Positions 11,628 through 24,034 of a DNA stretch of 64,000 nt are shown here, piece after piece. Position 1 is the first letter of the stretch, and each line of letters begins with the position of its first letter. The DNA is from Thuidium tamariscinum (Eukaryota > Streptophyta > Bryopsida > Hypnales > Thuidiaceae). Both the position numbers and the translations under genes were made by a program. The notes below the pieces were generated by a model. It ran no database searches, was not told where the DNA came from, and was given only the letters and a program-made list of their open reading frames with translations. The DNA lies in the NCBI GenBank assembly GCA_947034885.2, contig OX344749.2:20103501-20167500 (forward strand). The letters are read 5' to 3'.

Positions 11628-13613
11628 ATGGGGCGCCAGACGTTGTTGGTGCTGGGCTTGCTGTTCGCGGCCGGAGTGGTGGGATGCTATGGCGCGGCGG
11701 AGGAGACAGCGAAGCTGGGCACGGTGATTGGAATCGACCTCGGCACGACGTATTCGTGCGTGGGTGTGTACAAGAACGGACATGTGGAGATCATCGCCAA
11801 CGATCAGGGCAACCGCATCACGCCGTCGTGGGTGGCGTTCACGGACAACGAGCGACTGATCGGTGAGGCGGCGAAGAATCAGGCCGCTGTGAACCCGGAG
11901 CGCACGGTGTTCGACGTGAAACGTTTGATTGGGCGGAAGTTCGAGGACAAGGAGGTTCAGAAGGACCTGAAGCTGTTCCCGTTCAAGATCGTGAACAAGG
12001 ATGGCAAGCCGAACATCCAGGTGAAGGTGAAGGATGGCGAGGTGAAGGTGTTCACTCCTGAAGAGATCAGCGCGATGGTGCTGACGAAGATGAAGGAGAC
12101 TGCGGAGGCGTATTTGGGGAAGAAGATCAAGGACGCCGTGGTGACGGTTCCTGCGTACTTCAACGACGCGCAGCGCCAGGCGACGAAGGACGCGGGCGTG
12201 ATCGCGGGTCTGAATGTGGCCCGCATCATCAATGAGCCTACAGCGGCCGCGATCGCTTACGGTCTGGACAAGAAGGGCGGGGAGAAGAACATTTTGGTGT
12301 TCGACTTGGGCGGTGGCACGTTCGACGTGAGCGTGCTGACGATCGACAATGGCGTGTTCGAGGTATTGTCGACGAACGGCGACACACATCTGGGCGGTGA
12401 GGACTTCGACCAGCGTATCATGGAGTACTTCATCAAGCTGATCAAGAAGAAGTACAACCGTGACATCGCGAAGGACAAGAAGGCGATCCAGAAGCTGAGG
12501 CGTGAGGCGGAGAGGGCGAAGCGTGCTCTGAGCAACCAGCACCAGATCCGTGTGGAGATCGAGTCTCTGTTCGACGGCGTGGACTTCTCGGAGCCCCTGA
12601 CGCGCGCCCGTTTCGAGGAGCTAAACAACGACCTGTTCCGGAAGACGATGGGTCCGGTGAAGAAGGCGATGGACGACGCGGGTCTACAGAAGAGCGAGAT
12701 CCACGAGATCGTGCTGGTGGGGGGCAGCACCCGCATTCCGAAGGTGCAGCAGCTTTTGCGTGACTACTTCGACGGCAAGGAGCCGAACAAGGGCGTGAAT
12801 CCTGATGAGGCGGTGGCTTACGGCGCGGCGGTGCAAGGTGGTATTTTGAGCGGCGAGGGTGGCGACGAGACCAAGGACATTCTGTTGTTGGACGTGGCGC
12901 CTCTGACGCTTGGCATCGAAACTGTGGGCGGCGTGATGACGAAGCTGATCCCCCGTAACACGGTGATTCCGACGAAGAAGTCTCAGGTGTTCACGACGTA
13001 CCAGGACCAACAGACGACGGTTTCGATTCAAGTGTTCGAGGGCGAGCGTAGTTTGACGAAAGATTGCCACGAGCTCGGGAAATTCGACCTGACGGGAATT
13101 CCTGCGGCGCCTCGCGGCGTGCCTCAGATCGAGGTGACGTTCGAGATCGACGCGAACGGCATTTTGAACGTGAAGGCGGAGGACAAGGGCACAGGCAAGT
13201 CGGAGAAGATCGTGATCACGAATGACAAGGGTCGTCTGAGCCAGGAAGACATCGACCGGATGGTGCAAGAGGCGGAGGAGTTCGCGGAGGAGGATAAGAA
13301 GGTGAAGGAGAGGATCGACGCGCGGAACAGCCTGGAGACGTACGTGTACAACATGAAGAACCAGCTGGCGGACAAGCTGGGGGAGAAGATCGAGGCGGAG
13401 GACAAGGAGACCATCGAGACGGCGATGAAGGAGGCATTGGAGTGGCTGGACGACAACCAGAGCGCGGAGAAGGACGACTTCGTGGAGAAGTTGAAGGAGG
13501 TGGAGGGGATCTGTAACCCGATCGTTACCAAGTTGTACCAGGCTGCGGGGGGAGCCGCTGGGTCCGCAGGTGAGGACGGCGACAGTGACGACGACAGCCA
13601 CGAGGAGCTGTAG
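11628..13613 (+). CDS. BIP: ER-lumenal Hsp70 chaperone BiP
   Basis: Intronless 661-residue BiP, the ATP-dependent Hsp70 of the ER lumen that folds nascent secretory proteins and signals in the unfolded protein response. The first ATG in this frame is at 11628; the frame is open upstream but without ATG. Residues 1-22 form a signal peptide (hydrophobic [14 protein letters not shown]). The nucleotide-binding domain shows [10 protein letters not shown] (34-43), [12 protein letters not shown] (about 224-235) and [13 protein letters not shown] (about 362-374); the linker [15 protein letters not shown] (about 418-432) leads to the substrate-binding and lid domains. It ends in an acidic tail and HEEL, a variant of the HDEL ER-retrieval signal. 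Length and order match plant BiPs. GC-rich codon use creates long but meaningless antisense frames. The identification is secure. Confidence 0.97.
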   Translation: MGRQTLLVLGLLFAAGVVGCYGAAEETAKLGTVIGIDLGTTYSCVGVYKNGHVEIIANDQGNRITPSWVAFTDNERLIGEAAKNQAAVNPERTVFDVKRLIGRKFEDKEVQKDLKLFPFKIVNKDGKPNIQVKVKDGEVKVFTPEEISAMVLTKMKETAEAYLGKKIKDAVVTVPAYFNDAQRQATKDAGVIAGLNVARIINEPTAAAIAYGLDKKGGEKNILVFDLGGGTFDVSVLTIDNGVFEVLSTNGDTHLGGEDFDQRIMEYFIKLIKKKYNRDIAKDKKAIQKLRREAERAKRALSNQHQIRVEIESLFDGVDFSEPLTRARFEELNNDLFRKTMGPVKKAMDDAGLQKSEIHEIVLVGGSTRIPKVQQLLRDYFDGKEPNKGVNPDEAVAYGAAVQGGILSGEGGDETKDILLLDVAPLTLGIETVGGVMTKLIPRNTVIPTKKSQVFTTYQDQQTTVSIQVFEGERSLTKDCHELGKFDLTGIPAAPRGVPQIEVTFEIDANGILNVKAEDKGTGKSEKIVITNDKGRLSQEDIDRMVQEAEEFAEEDKKVKERIDARNSLETYVYNMKNQLADKLGEKIEAEDKETIETAMKEALEWLDDNQSAEKDDFVEKLKEVEGICNPIVTKLYQAAGGAAGSAGEDGDSDDDSHEEL

Positions 13614-16600
13614 GCTCTTCAAGTATGAGGATTCGCTTACCAGGGCATTGAACCTGTCGGTGGAAGGCTGCGGGAGGAGAGAAGGCAAGCAGGTGGTCTG
13701 CGGGGGTGGGGTGGGTAGGGGGTGGGCGGGATTTAGTTAGGCATCGCCCTTGGATTCATTGCATTGTTGAATGTGAGGGAGGATCGTGACGCAGGAACAG
13801 CCATGAGTCAAATGAGGTTGAGTGCGATTGATGAGCGGAGAGGGAAGTGAGATCGTGGGAGTTTTCTGAACGTTTCCCACCTCTTTAGTGAGTAGGCTTT
13901 TGGTAAGATTCGGAATTACTGCCTCGAGTTGTAGGCGGTTCATGTATATTTCATATTCTTTAAATGAGAGTACCTTGAGGTTTGAAATGACTAGGTGTAT
14001 GAGTTGCGGACTTTCTATTGTTTTTTGTCTTGAAGGGTGTGGAAGTTTGAAGTTTGCACTATTGCTTGGTTATCATTGTTGTGTCTCTTGCCTTTGAAGT
14101 AACTGGGCCTATCGCGGCTCAGCTTTATGGTGGGTCTCACGCCGGTTTGTTGCACTGTAGTTGTGAAACGTGACCATTACTACGTCGTTGTGTTTTTGTG
14201 AGCTTGAATTAGCCTATTTGTAGTTAATTTGTGGTGTCAAGGGCCAGTGCTTGACGAGCCAGGTCTGTGGAAGTGAGCACGGAGCAGTTTCTTGCAGGCC
14301 ACCGTTTTTGTATTGGCAACGTCCTCATGGTCAAGCGGCGAATGTCGTGATGATCTCTGCGCATGCTATCCGTGTTAAGAATTCGAGTTACTTTTCGTCG
14401 TTTTGATTCATTATTTTGATCGTTTTTCTTTGTTTTTTTTCATGCACACAGGTAATGGATAGAAGAAAGAATGCTGTGCATGAACTGATGATGTTGACAC
14501 AGTACATTGGATGGTTTTCAATTATTCTTAGTAAATTTTGAAAAGTAGCCCTATTATTTTGTAAATTGAGTGTTCAGGAGTTGACAAATCGACTAGATTT
14601 GCTTTTTCAACATCTGTGGATAAACTTCATCTATCTCTTGTGGCTCCCATCATAAACAAATCATTTTGGAATCATTCATAATCCATTCTATGCATGATCA
14701 TTATCTTAGGAGTAAATTATTGGATTATATTTAGAGAATCTAAGAGATTGAATTTTAACCCGTAAGTGTCACAAACCAAATAGCTCTAAAGGTGGGACCA
14801 TTCTAAAAAAGGCAACATATCTTGAATTTGAATTGATTATTGCATTCTTCATCATACAAATGTATAGCCAACAACTTCATCAATTTAGATTCCTTTCTTT
14901 GGGGGAAATCTATTGTACGGATGCAAACATTATAAGATTTGATGGATCCAGTCTCCCAAAATCAAGGATGTAAACATTATAAGATTTGATGGATCTAGTC
15001 TCCCAAAATCAAAGGTCTGAAAAACATCCCTTGTGAAGTTCAAGGGTTAACAATCTCATTTAATTTGTTTTCAAGGAAATTATAGATTGTTTTGTAATTT
15101 TGTTGTAATTTGAGTATACATTAATTATTTTTACAATTGGGATTTAAATCCAAAACCAACTACAAATTCAAAATATATGTAGACGGTGTTTTGGGTAACA
15201 AATACAATGTTCAGAACTTCTCAACAAAATTAATGAATGTTAGAGGACCTTCTTATTCCCTCCAAAAGTAGGAGCCTTTGGTGTTGTATCTTGCAAAATT
15301 ATTTTTAGCAAAAAAAACCTTGGTTCTCCCCTATTGTGTAGTATTCATATAAGTGATTCTCTAGGAGTCCTAACATAGCACTTCATCAATACACTATTGT
15401 TGATTTTGTGGCCATCAACTCATCACTTACAATGCTATTCAACAATGTTGATGTGAACTATTGACACAATTTAGCCACCAATTTTACAACTAGCCAATGA
15501 ATTTGCTAATTCAAATTGTATCTACAATCCCTCATAGGCATCTACAAAGGATTATCCCTCCTCCAAAGGAAAATGATCTAAGTTGGTTAGCAATGCTATG
15601 TTAATGATAAACCCTTTATGAACATAAAAGTTTGAAAGAAACTTAAGAAGAATATTTATTTGTTTTTAACATTGATTAATTTTTGGTTTAACTTGCTATT
15701 ATTGTCAACTAAAGACTACATAAAGAAATTACTTATAAATTGACCTTTATCATGTAATGTGGCATCTAGTTAAACTACAACATGGATTGTTATTTAATAG
15801 GCTAAGGTGCTTTTCTAATTCATAGTAAGTTTTTTTAGAGCTTTTAGTCATGTAGACATACTATTGCATGTAGTTGATAGACAATTATGTGCCAATTAAA
15901 AGGCATGAGAAGTTGCTTCAGGCAACTAGAATTTGGAGGATTTAGACAAAAACACTTTTTTGAATTTACATTCTTGTCAAATCAAGAATGTAAATGTGTA
16001 TTTTGAAAAGAAAGATCTTTTGTTGTAAGGATTATTTCTATTAATGGTGTTTTAGCCATTTTTATGTATATTCTCTTGAATTTCCCATAATAGAATGAGA
16101 GATAATTTACTTCCTTTGCCTTAAAAGAATTTGGAATTTCATAGAAATAGCTAAAAAAATTTGAATATTCAAACTAATAGAGGCTTAATCACAACATAAG
16201 GATTAATCTCAAAGAATTGTCCAAAACAATCTTTTAGAGGCCTCAAAAAACATATCATGATTTCTAATATGTTCTTTCTTTGAGAAGGCATGCACTTTTG
16301 ATATACAACACCTTGTCAATTACAAAAGATTGTTGAGGCAAATTATAATCTTGTTATTTTAGGAACTATTTTCATTTTACATAGTATTTGTTGAAGTTGC
16401 AAAGTCAAATTATAGGTTCACAAAACAAATGGATCAAAAAAGAAAAGTTGATTCTTATTTCTTAAAATAGTACAAAAATATGACAAATTTGCAATCAAGT
16501 CTAAAAACAAAAAAAACATTTAGAAATATTTTCGTACTTATATATACAATGAATAGTCTTTCATATTTTATGGATTAAAAAGGTTGCTTCAAAGAGTTAG

Positions 16601-17616
16601 TCATAAAACCTTTGTAAACTAGTATTGGAACTTGTAGAATCTACCAAAAATATACTATTAGAACCTAGGATCTTGGATCTCTACCTACACTTAGAAAAAA
16701 ATGAACAATTTGTAAGGCTCTTTGTGTGCCCTACTATCATTAGGGAAAAAAAATGAGCCCTTAATAGGGATTTTGAATTTTGGATAGTAGGAAACAAGCA
16801 ATGAGCATTAGTCAAAACAAATTCCAATTTTCTTTTGGCCTATGAATTGTAGAGCTTGATTAATGCAAGATAGTTCAATTAAATGATTTAAATATTAAAT
16901 CTATAAAATTAAAACAAATACAAATTAAATATTAATACAAATATCTAAAAAATAAAAAAAATTTAGATCTAATAAATATGGCATTAGTGTAACTACATCA
17001 AACTACTATTTTCTAAATTACTATTTTAATATTGTCCCTCAAAGGGGCTATGAGGGAAACTCTTCAAAAGAAAGCAACTCCTTTGAAGGTTGATTGTCTT
17101 CTTAATGATGTTGTTACAAGACAATTAAAATGAAAACATCCAAAAACATCCAAAAATCCATTCATGTGAAGTATAGTTTGCTTTAAAGTGTCCCCCACAA
17201 TGTCTTTAAACCATTTCCTTATTTACCTTTCAATTAATTGATTATTGATTTATATATATTTTGGTTTTAGGACCAAGCTATGTGATGGTTCTAGTGGCCT
17301 TGGAAGTTCAACTTTGAAAATTCTTTGAAATACCATGTCTCACTGAAAAATTCTAATCATTTTTGTAATTCATAATTTTCAATTTCTTACTGTACAAAAT
17401 ATTTTCTCCTTCAAAAAAGTGCCTCCAACGTTTCTCGGTGTTTTCATGTTAGCATTTCGATGCTCTAAGTCAAATCGGTTATTAGGACCCATTCATTGAA
17501 TCTAATCCCACCCATGCCCGTTACATGCCCCGCCCACGGAATCGAAAAGTCCTCGGTCCAATAATTTCGACGTGGTGTGAAAACGCCCATTTCCGAAAGC
17601 CGGAGAGTGTACTCTC
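13614..17616. other. Intergenic DNA between BiP and ThrRS
   Basis: The first several hundred bases are probably BiP 3' UTR. Beyond about 14.4 kb the sequence becomes strongly AT-rich with no recognisable gene on either strand. Apart from a 47-bp tandem duplication near 14.9 kb I see no structured element. Confidence 0.45.
14919..15012 (+). repeat. 47-bp tandem duplication
   Basis: Two copies beginning ggatgcaaacattataaga (14919) and ggatgtaaacattataaga (14966) are repeated at a 47-bp period with two or three differences. Non-coding. Confidence 0.85.
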
Positions 17617-17665
17617 TAAGCCCTAAACCCTTTGAAAACCTAAAACAAACAATCAAACCCTAAAA
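17617..17665 (+). promoter_or_regulatory. Telo-box-like motifs upstream of ThrRS
   Basis: CCCTAAACCC at 17621-17630 and AAACCCTA at 17655-17662 match the plant telo-box, a known element of translation-apparatus promoters. They lie about 280-320 bp upstream of the ThrRS start codon, a reasonable place for a promoter or 5' UTR element. Confidence 0.55.
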
Positions 17666-17941
17666 GAGTAGAAGCTCGCAAACTCGCAATTGGATTGCTT
17701 GGGTGTCACTGCAGGCGCGTGCATCACCTCCAGAGCTCGTCATTGTCTTGTTGCGGATTCTCGTCGCGCCTGTGCCAGAGCTCGTCGTTCCTGCCACGGC
17801 CGCAGCTCAGAGGGCTGTTCTCTATCTTTTACCGTATTTTGAACGGGTCCTTGTGGAGATCGTGGCGGGGCATCAGGTTTTGGTGCTGGACACCTCTCTT
17901 TGTTGGAGGGCTAGGAACCATTTTTGCAGCGAGCATTAAAG

Positions 17942-20900
17942 ATGGCAGACGCCGTAATAATCCAGAAGCGCGTTGCGCTCTTCGAGAAGCTGCAGAAGGA
18001 GCAGAGCGCGGCTTTCCAAGCCAAAGGCGGAGAACCTATTAAGTGAGTGGCGTCAGTCGGGATTGGGTTGGATTTTTAGGTCAGTGAGGAGAGCGCTGAT
18101 GGTTTGGTGCTGTGTCGCTGCAGGATTACGATGCCGGATGGAGCTGTTAGAGATGGGAAGAAATGGCTTACGTCGCCAATGGACGTTGCACGGGCGATCA
18201 GCCAGGGGCTAGCAAACAGTGCTCTCATTGCCGAGGTTCGATTTTAGTAATTGTCTCATTATCTCTGTGGAGGCACTGAAGCTCTGATTAGAGTAATCAG
18301 TTTTTGAGCTCACTGTTAATGTAAGGTTATGGACCCCCCCCAATGCACCTCCTAAGTAATTGAGGTCCTTACACTCAATTGCTCTCTTTAGGATAGTTAC
18401 GTAGAATAGTTTAGACCTGATAGCAACTACTGAGTCGACTTTTTTTCCATCCAATCTTGTTTGAGCGATGGCGAAGTTTCTCATATTTTCATGCTTGTTA
18501 GGGCACAGGTAGACGGCGTGTTGTGGGACATGACGAGACCATTGGAAAGTGACTGCAAGCTTCAAATTCATAAATTTGACTCAGACAAAGGTCGCGACAC
18601 CTTCTGGCATTCTAGTGCTCATATTCTTGGCCAGGTTTGTCATTCGCCATTGCCATTCATACTGGTATAGTTATTTTACTTGAAAATTAATTCTCTAGTA
18701 ATTCTCGAGTGATTCTCTGAAGGGTGTGCGTGAACATGGTCTCGATATTTTTTTAATTTTTTGTGCAGTCTATCGAAATGACTTACGGTTGCAAGCTCTG
18801 TATCGGTCCTTGCACCACGAGAGGAGAGGTACTCAATTTTCCGCTCTTCTGTCCTCAATTTCGTTTGTTTCAGTACAACTTCTATGCACTTCTTTCGATT
18901 GATGAACCTTAGTACGAGAAGTAATGTCTTCTATGAGCCAGTAGTCTTCATTAATTTCGAATGAGATGTTTCTATTGTAAATTAATTAGTCCTCCAATCT
19001 TGCCATTCTTACAGGGCTTCTATTACGATGCGTTCTACCATGGGCTTACTTTGACCGAGAAAGACGATTTTGGAAAAATTCAAGCACAAGCAACTAAGGC
19101 AGTCAAGGTTTGTTTATTTTATGAATGTTTTCTGGACTGTGATGCCATTCCACGAATTAATTTCCTCTAATACCTTCCATATGATGTGCAATTTCAAATT
19201 ATGCACAGTATTTCTGGATGTTAACTGAGAGAACGTGTACAGAACTTGCGATATTTATCCGTTTTAGTCCTTCTTGATTCCAGTGTTCGATTTGGTGTTG
19301 AGTGGTATTTTCCCTTCCAGACGACTCTTGTTTCTGTGCCTCATGCTTACAGGATAAGCAGCCTTTTGAGAGGATTGAAGTGACCCGTCCACAGGCTTTG
19401 GAGTTCTTTTCAGACAATGAGTTTAAGGTACGATTCTCTTCCTGAGTTGGTCTTAGATATCGTTCTTCCTCTGGTACACTCAAACCATATGAGAGCATGT
19501 TTGTTGTGTGATGAGTGGACTGTGTGCATCTAGATTTTCAACAATCATACATGAAAGATATGTTTCTGAAGTTGTTTATTATATGCAGGTGTTAATGATA
19601 GTCAAATAATTGTATTTTGCAAATTTGTAGCGGAACATGTCAGTAGGAAGGTTTTCGATGGATCCAAGATGTTTGAACTCGATTGAGCGTCATTTGACTT
19701 GTACTGATGCAGGTTGAAATCATCAAGGAGCTTTCGGAGGATAAAACAATCACTGTATACAGATGCGGTCCTCTTGTAGATCTGTGTCGGGGTCCTCATA
19801 TTCCGAACACGTCCCATGTGAAAGCGTTTGCCTGTTTGAGGGTGAGTTTATTAAGCACATTATGAAATATTTTCCATGTGGAAGACATCTGTTATTCTGG
19901 TGTTAAACTACTGGGATGCACCCATGGCTATTACTGGTGTTTTTCAGGCTTCAGCATCTTACTGGAGAGGGAAAGCAGATCGAGAAAGCCTTCAACGTGT
20001 GTATGGAATCTCTTACCCAGATAGCAAACAACTTAAGGTAAGATTCTGTAAAGGTGGTGCTGTTTGGTGTGGTGGTATTTCCATGAACTTAGAGTCATAT
20101 GCTTGTAGGGGTGTAATTGACATTATCGTTTTTGTTGCTCTTTTTCTGTGTTTCCTGTGTGATTTATTTAACACATCAATACGAAAATCTTGCAGGAATA
20201 TCTCCACAACCTGGAAGAGGCTAAAAAGAGAGACCACCGGAAGCTTGGCCAGCAGCAAGAGCTTTTCTTTTTCCATGATTTGAGGTTTGCTGCAATTCCA
20301 CTCATTAGTTGGCATGCTAAGGGAGAGGGCATATTTGAACATTAATATCTGTTGAGTTTGGTTATGGGTGTAGGTTATGGATATCCTGGTTGGCTTGATC
20401 ATTTCCGAGTAATACTGATTAATGTTGTGTTCATGCCATCAGTCCCGGGAGCTGTTTCTTTTTGCCTCACGGTGCACGGATATACAATAAACTGCAAGCT
20501 TTTATTAGAGGGGAGTATAGGAAAAGGGGTTATGAAGAGGTGAGTATGTTCACATGGCTAGTTTCCATTGTCTTAAGAATCTTTGATTTCAGTGTATTGG
20601 CTCCATATCTGGTGCAGTGGTTGGGTAAGGCCTTGAGATTCGTTGATTTTAGACAGGATTATAGTTTCTATGGCATGCTGTTTCCGTGTTGAGGCAGTTG
20701 AGCTTAGAGGTGGATGCAATTTTCTTAATGTGTTGGTCTTCCATCAGGTTGTGTCTCCGAATATGTTCAACATGCAACTCTGGGAAACATCTGGACACGC
20801 TGCGAACTACAAGGAGAATATGTTCACATTTGAGGTCAGTCATTCTTGGAATGGCATGCGTCAGTGCATGTAGCTTTCCTGCCTCTCTTATTTGGGGGGT

Positions 20901-23900
20901 CGTTAAGTGCTATACGATTCTAGTTGATCGCTAGTGATGATTTGTGGGTTGTTTGTTGATCAGGTAGAGAAACAAGAGTTTGGATTGAAGCCTATGAACT
21001 GTCCGGGTCACTGTCTTATGTTTGACCACCGTGTGCGTTCATACAGAGGTGAGAGCTGGTGGATTGTTTCTTGTGGTTTTAGGAAGTACTCCGTATCAAA
21101 TATGTTTAAGAAGTGTAGAACCTTTGTTTCTTGTTTTATGATTCATTCTTTTTTTAGGAGCCCATTTCATGTGTATTTAGTTTTTGGCAACCACACTGAT
21201 TTTGATCATGCCTTTGTACTCGTACAGAACTTCCATTACGGCTAGCAGATTTTGGAGTACTTCACCGGAATGAGATGAGTGGTGCTCTTTCTGGGCTAAC
21301 TAGAGTTCGAAGGTTTCAGCAGGACGATGCCCATATATTTTGCATGGAATCTCAGGTTTGTGTCTTCTGTTCCTCCTTTTGACAACTTGTTTAAGGTCGA
21401 TTTCACACTGCCGTGGTTGTTCTCAGGACAAGAATAATTGTATCTGTGATATGATCTTGCATTTTGTCTTATAAGTAGTTGATTTTCTGGACCCTTGAGT
21501 GATAAATATCTTTTTGTGTACTTTTGGATGATCTTTTGTCTCATGATATCTGCGGCCATTAACATGCAGCTTGACCCTACTCGTTCAATAGGAGGATTGA
21601 TATTCAGATCAGATATATATTGTTGCTTTTTTGATACGGTCATGAATGTTTGGGGGTTCTCTCTAGCTTAATGCGAGGTTTGGGCTGGCCTCTGGTCTTT
21701 TACAGCAGGTCGTGAGGTGTTTTTTGCATTCCTGTCCTTGTTTGCGTACGAGTGTTGTTGCTCTGCCTTTATAGTTAAATTTGAGTTCAAGGCTTATGAT
21801 GACACCAATTATTTGCTATATTCGGGATGACCTTTGGTCACTTGACAAGAGACTACCACCAAGAGCTGAAGCCTATAAATTTTACTACGTGACAATCCTG
21901 TACTTCGCTTAGGGGCTTTTGTATGTGCTTATTTGAGATTTTAGATATGTCGTGGTTCGATATTGTGAACTTAATGCTCGATTGTTTATATGTTCTCGGT
22001 TCTCACAAGTTATTGATTACCCAAATGTTTTCTGGGCAGGTTTTAGATGAAGTGAAGGGATGTTTGGACTTTCTGGAATTTGCCTATGGAGTGTTTGGCT
22101 TCACCTTTCAGCTGGAGCTCTCCACGGTACACGACCTTTTCGGTCATTTCTAGAGTACAGGATTGCAATGTTTGCGGTGAAAGACTTTTTAATCGAAGTT
22201 CTATGCTATACCGGAGTATACTCTGTTAGCCACGACATATGTGATTTTTGATTCTGCCTATATTGAGTGAAATTACTAGTTTTTCATTTAATCCTGAGTA
22301 TAATAATGAAAACTTGATGTTGGACTTGTGTATCATCTTTGCTGGATCACTGTTTTGGGGGAGTTCCAAATTTATACCTGCAAGTCCAAAAGCGTTAATT
22401 TTATGAAATTTATTGGGAAGTCCTTTATTCATCATACAAAATGATGCAAGTGGTATTGACATGTTTTATTGTTTTGACTGTATGCCACAGCAGCTTTTAA
22501 TAAGCAATTGTCTATAATTTATGTTTTGACTACTTGCTAGTATAATGGAAGATTGTGTCTGCCTTTTCGTGATTTCAGAGACCAGAGAAATATTTGGGTG
22601 AGATAGAGACATGGGACCGAGCAGAAAAAGCTTTGGAAGATGCCCTGAATGCCTTTGGTAAACCCTGGCAGGTGGGTATTTCTGTTGCCCATGCTTGTTA
22701 GATTGAACGATTGTTGGCGTTTTATCAGGTTGTGCCCTGCTTTGGTATCGATCAGGTCTTCTAATTTTTCTGATTCTACGTTGCAGATTAATGAAGCGGA
22801 TGGTGCATTTTATGGTCCCAAGATTGACATCACTGTTTTTGATGCGTTGAAAAGAAAGTTCCAGTGCGCTACAATCCAGGTGAGGAGCGAGACTAGTTTC
22901 AAATCGAGTGTAAACTTTTTCTTTGTTATAAATATGTGGAAGACTTGAGAATTTCGTTTTACAATTATTTGATCTTACACCCTGTAATATTCTAGATGTA
23001 GATGTACATCTAATGAACATTAGTCATGGGTAGATGTACATCTAATGAATTAATTTCACGTGTGCTGTTCCATTGACCTTATCAGTGTTCTGTCTAATTA
23101 TCATTGTTCTTCATCGAGTGCAGCTGGACTTCCAGCTTCCCATACGTTTCAACCTGTCATTTTCTGCGGAAGACGAAGCTAAGAAAGGCCGACCGGTTTT
23201 GATTCACCGTGCTATTCTTGGATCGGTTGAGCGGATGTTTGCTATCTTGCTGGAACATTATGCAGGAAAATGGCCCTTTTGGCTGAGCCCACGTCAGTGC
23301 ATAGTTTGTCCAGTATCAGAGAAGTTCACACATTACGCACTTGAGGTCAGTACCTTTGTTCCCATATTCTGCTATTTAATGACACATTCCCATAATTGCT
23401 TCTTATTGACTTTTCTAGATTTGATACACGTTGTAACTTTTGATATTTTGGTGCTTCAGGTCCGGGATACTATAAATGCTGCTGGTTTTTTTTGTGAAGC
23501 AGATGTCTCTGACCGAAAATTGCAGAAGAAGGTAAGTCTTGTTTAGAATCAGTTCTGGTTTTACTAGTTTGTGCTGGTATTGTTCACTGATTCAGTGAGG
23601 TTGCTGGTGGGTTACTTCAGAATCTGTTTTGTACGTTCTGCTTTCATCAAAGCTGCTCTTGATGAAGCATTTCAAAGCATTGTTTTGGGTTGGTTGCTCC
23701 ATCGTGTTCATTGAGTGCCGTCCTTTTCTGATGCAGATTCGGGAGGCCCAGCTGGCTCAATTCAATTACATTCTTGTTGTTGGCGAGGAGGAAACGAGCA
23801 AGAATCAAGTTGGTCCCCCGTCCCCTTTTCTACAGATTTATTCGAATATTTTGCTGTTGTTTGATGGAGATGGTGTTCGTCTATGTATCTAGGATGGTCC

Positions 23901-24034
23901 AGTTTCATGGGGATGTTTCTTACATGTGCAATACGCAGGTGAACATCCGTACTCGAGATAATGTTGTGCATGGCACCAAGTCCCTGCCCGAATTGCTTGC
24001 AGATTTTGAGGAGGAAACAGCCGAGTATCATTGA
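17942..24034 (+). CDS. ThrRS: Threonyl-tRNA synthetase, 20 exons
   Basis: A 668-residue class II synthetase that charges tRNA-Thr. Exons: 17942-18042, 18124-18235, 18509-18634, 18769-18828, 19015-19107, 19353-19427, 19713-19841, 19948-20037, 20196-20284, 20443-20539, 20748-20834, 20964-21048, 21228-21355, 22040-22126, 22579-22671, 22787-22879, 23124-23345, 23460-23531, 23737-23808, 23939-24034; all introns are GT-AG and every junction keeps frame. Domains in order: TGS, the editing domain with HSSAH and [14 protein letters not shown], then the catalytic core with MNCPGH (zinc cysteine), motif 2 [17 protein letters not shown] and motif 3 [17 protein letters not shown], then the anticodon-binding domain. 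An in-frame stop lies upstream of the ATG (17912), so no organelle transit peptide is visible unless an upstream exon was missed. The Arabidopsis homologue is reported as mitochondrial and cytosolic. Introns run from 81 to 684 bp. Confidence 0.96.
21790..21874 (+). ncRNA. C/D box snoRNA in ThrRS intron 13
   Basis: Intron 13 (21356-22039) contains a canonical C/D layout: box C ATGATGA at 21796-21802, box D CTGA at 21866-21869, and a closing stem AGGCT (21790-21794) with AGCCT (21870-21874). A C'-like GGATGA is at 21825-21830. The 15 nt just before box D (21851-21865, gactaccaccaagag) are complementary, over about 12-14 nt, to the conserved 25S rRNA stretch containing CTTGGTGGTAGT as I remember it. 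By the box D+5 rule the A at 21861 would pair with a U, marking it for 2'-O-methylation; this may correspond to the site guided by yeast snR62. The boxes and stem are seen; the target is from memory. It ends 165 nt before the 3' splice site. Confidence 0.75.

Noticed and set aside
11589-13688. Long antisense frames (159-334 codons) across BiP
   Set aside because: They mirror GC-rich third-position bias of the real gene, have no domains, and overlap it fully.
17695-18042. Frame upstream of ThrRS as a transit peptide
   Set aside because: It lacks ATG, is out of frame with the synthetase, and an in-frame stop lies at 17912.
19508-19569. Second C/D snoRNA in ThrRS intron 6 (GTGATGA...CTGA)
   Set aside because: The boxes exist but no closing stem forms and the sequence before CTGA matches no rRNA stretch I know.
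23645-23736. C/D-like pair in ThrRS intron 18 (TTGATGA...CTGA)
   Set aside because: The supposed 3' stem would overlap the splice acceptor, which is not compatible with a processed intronic snoRNA.
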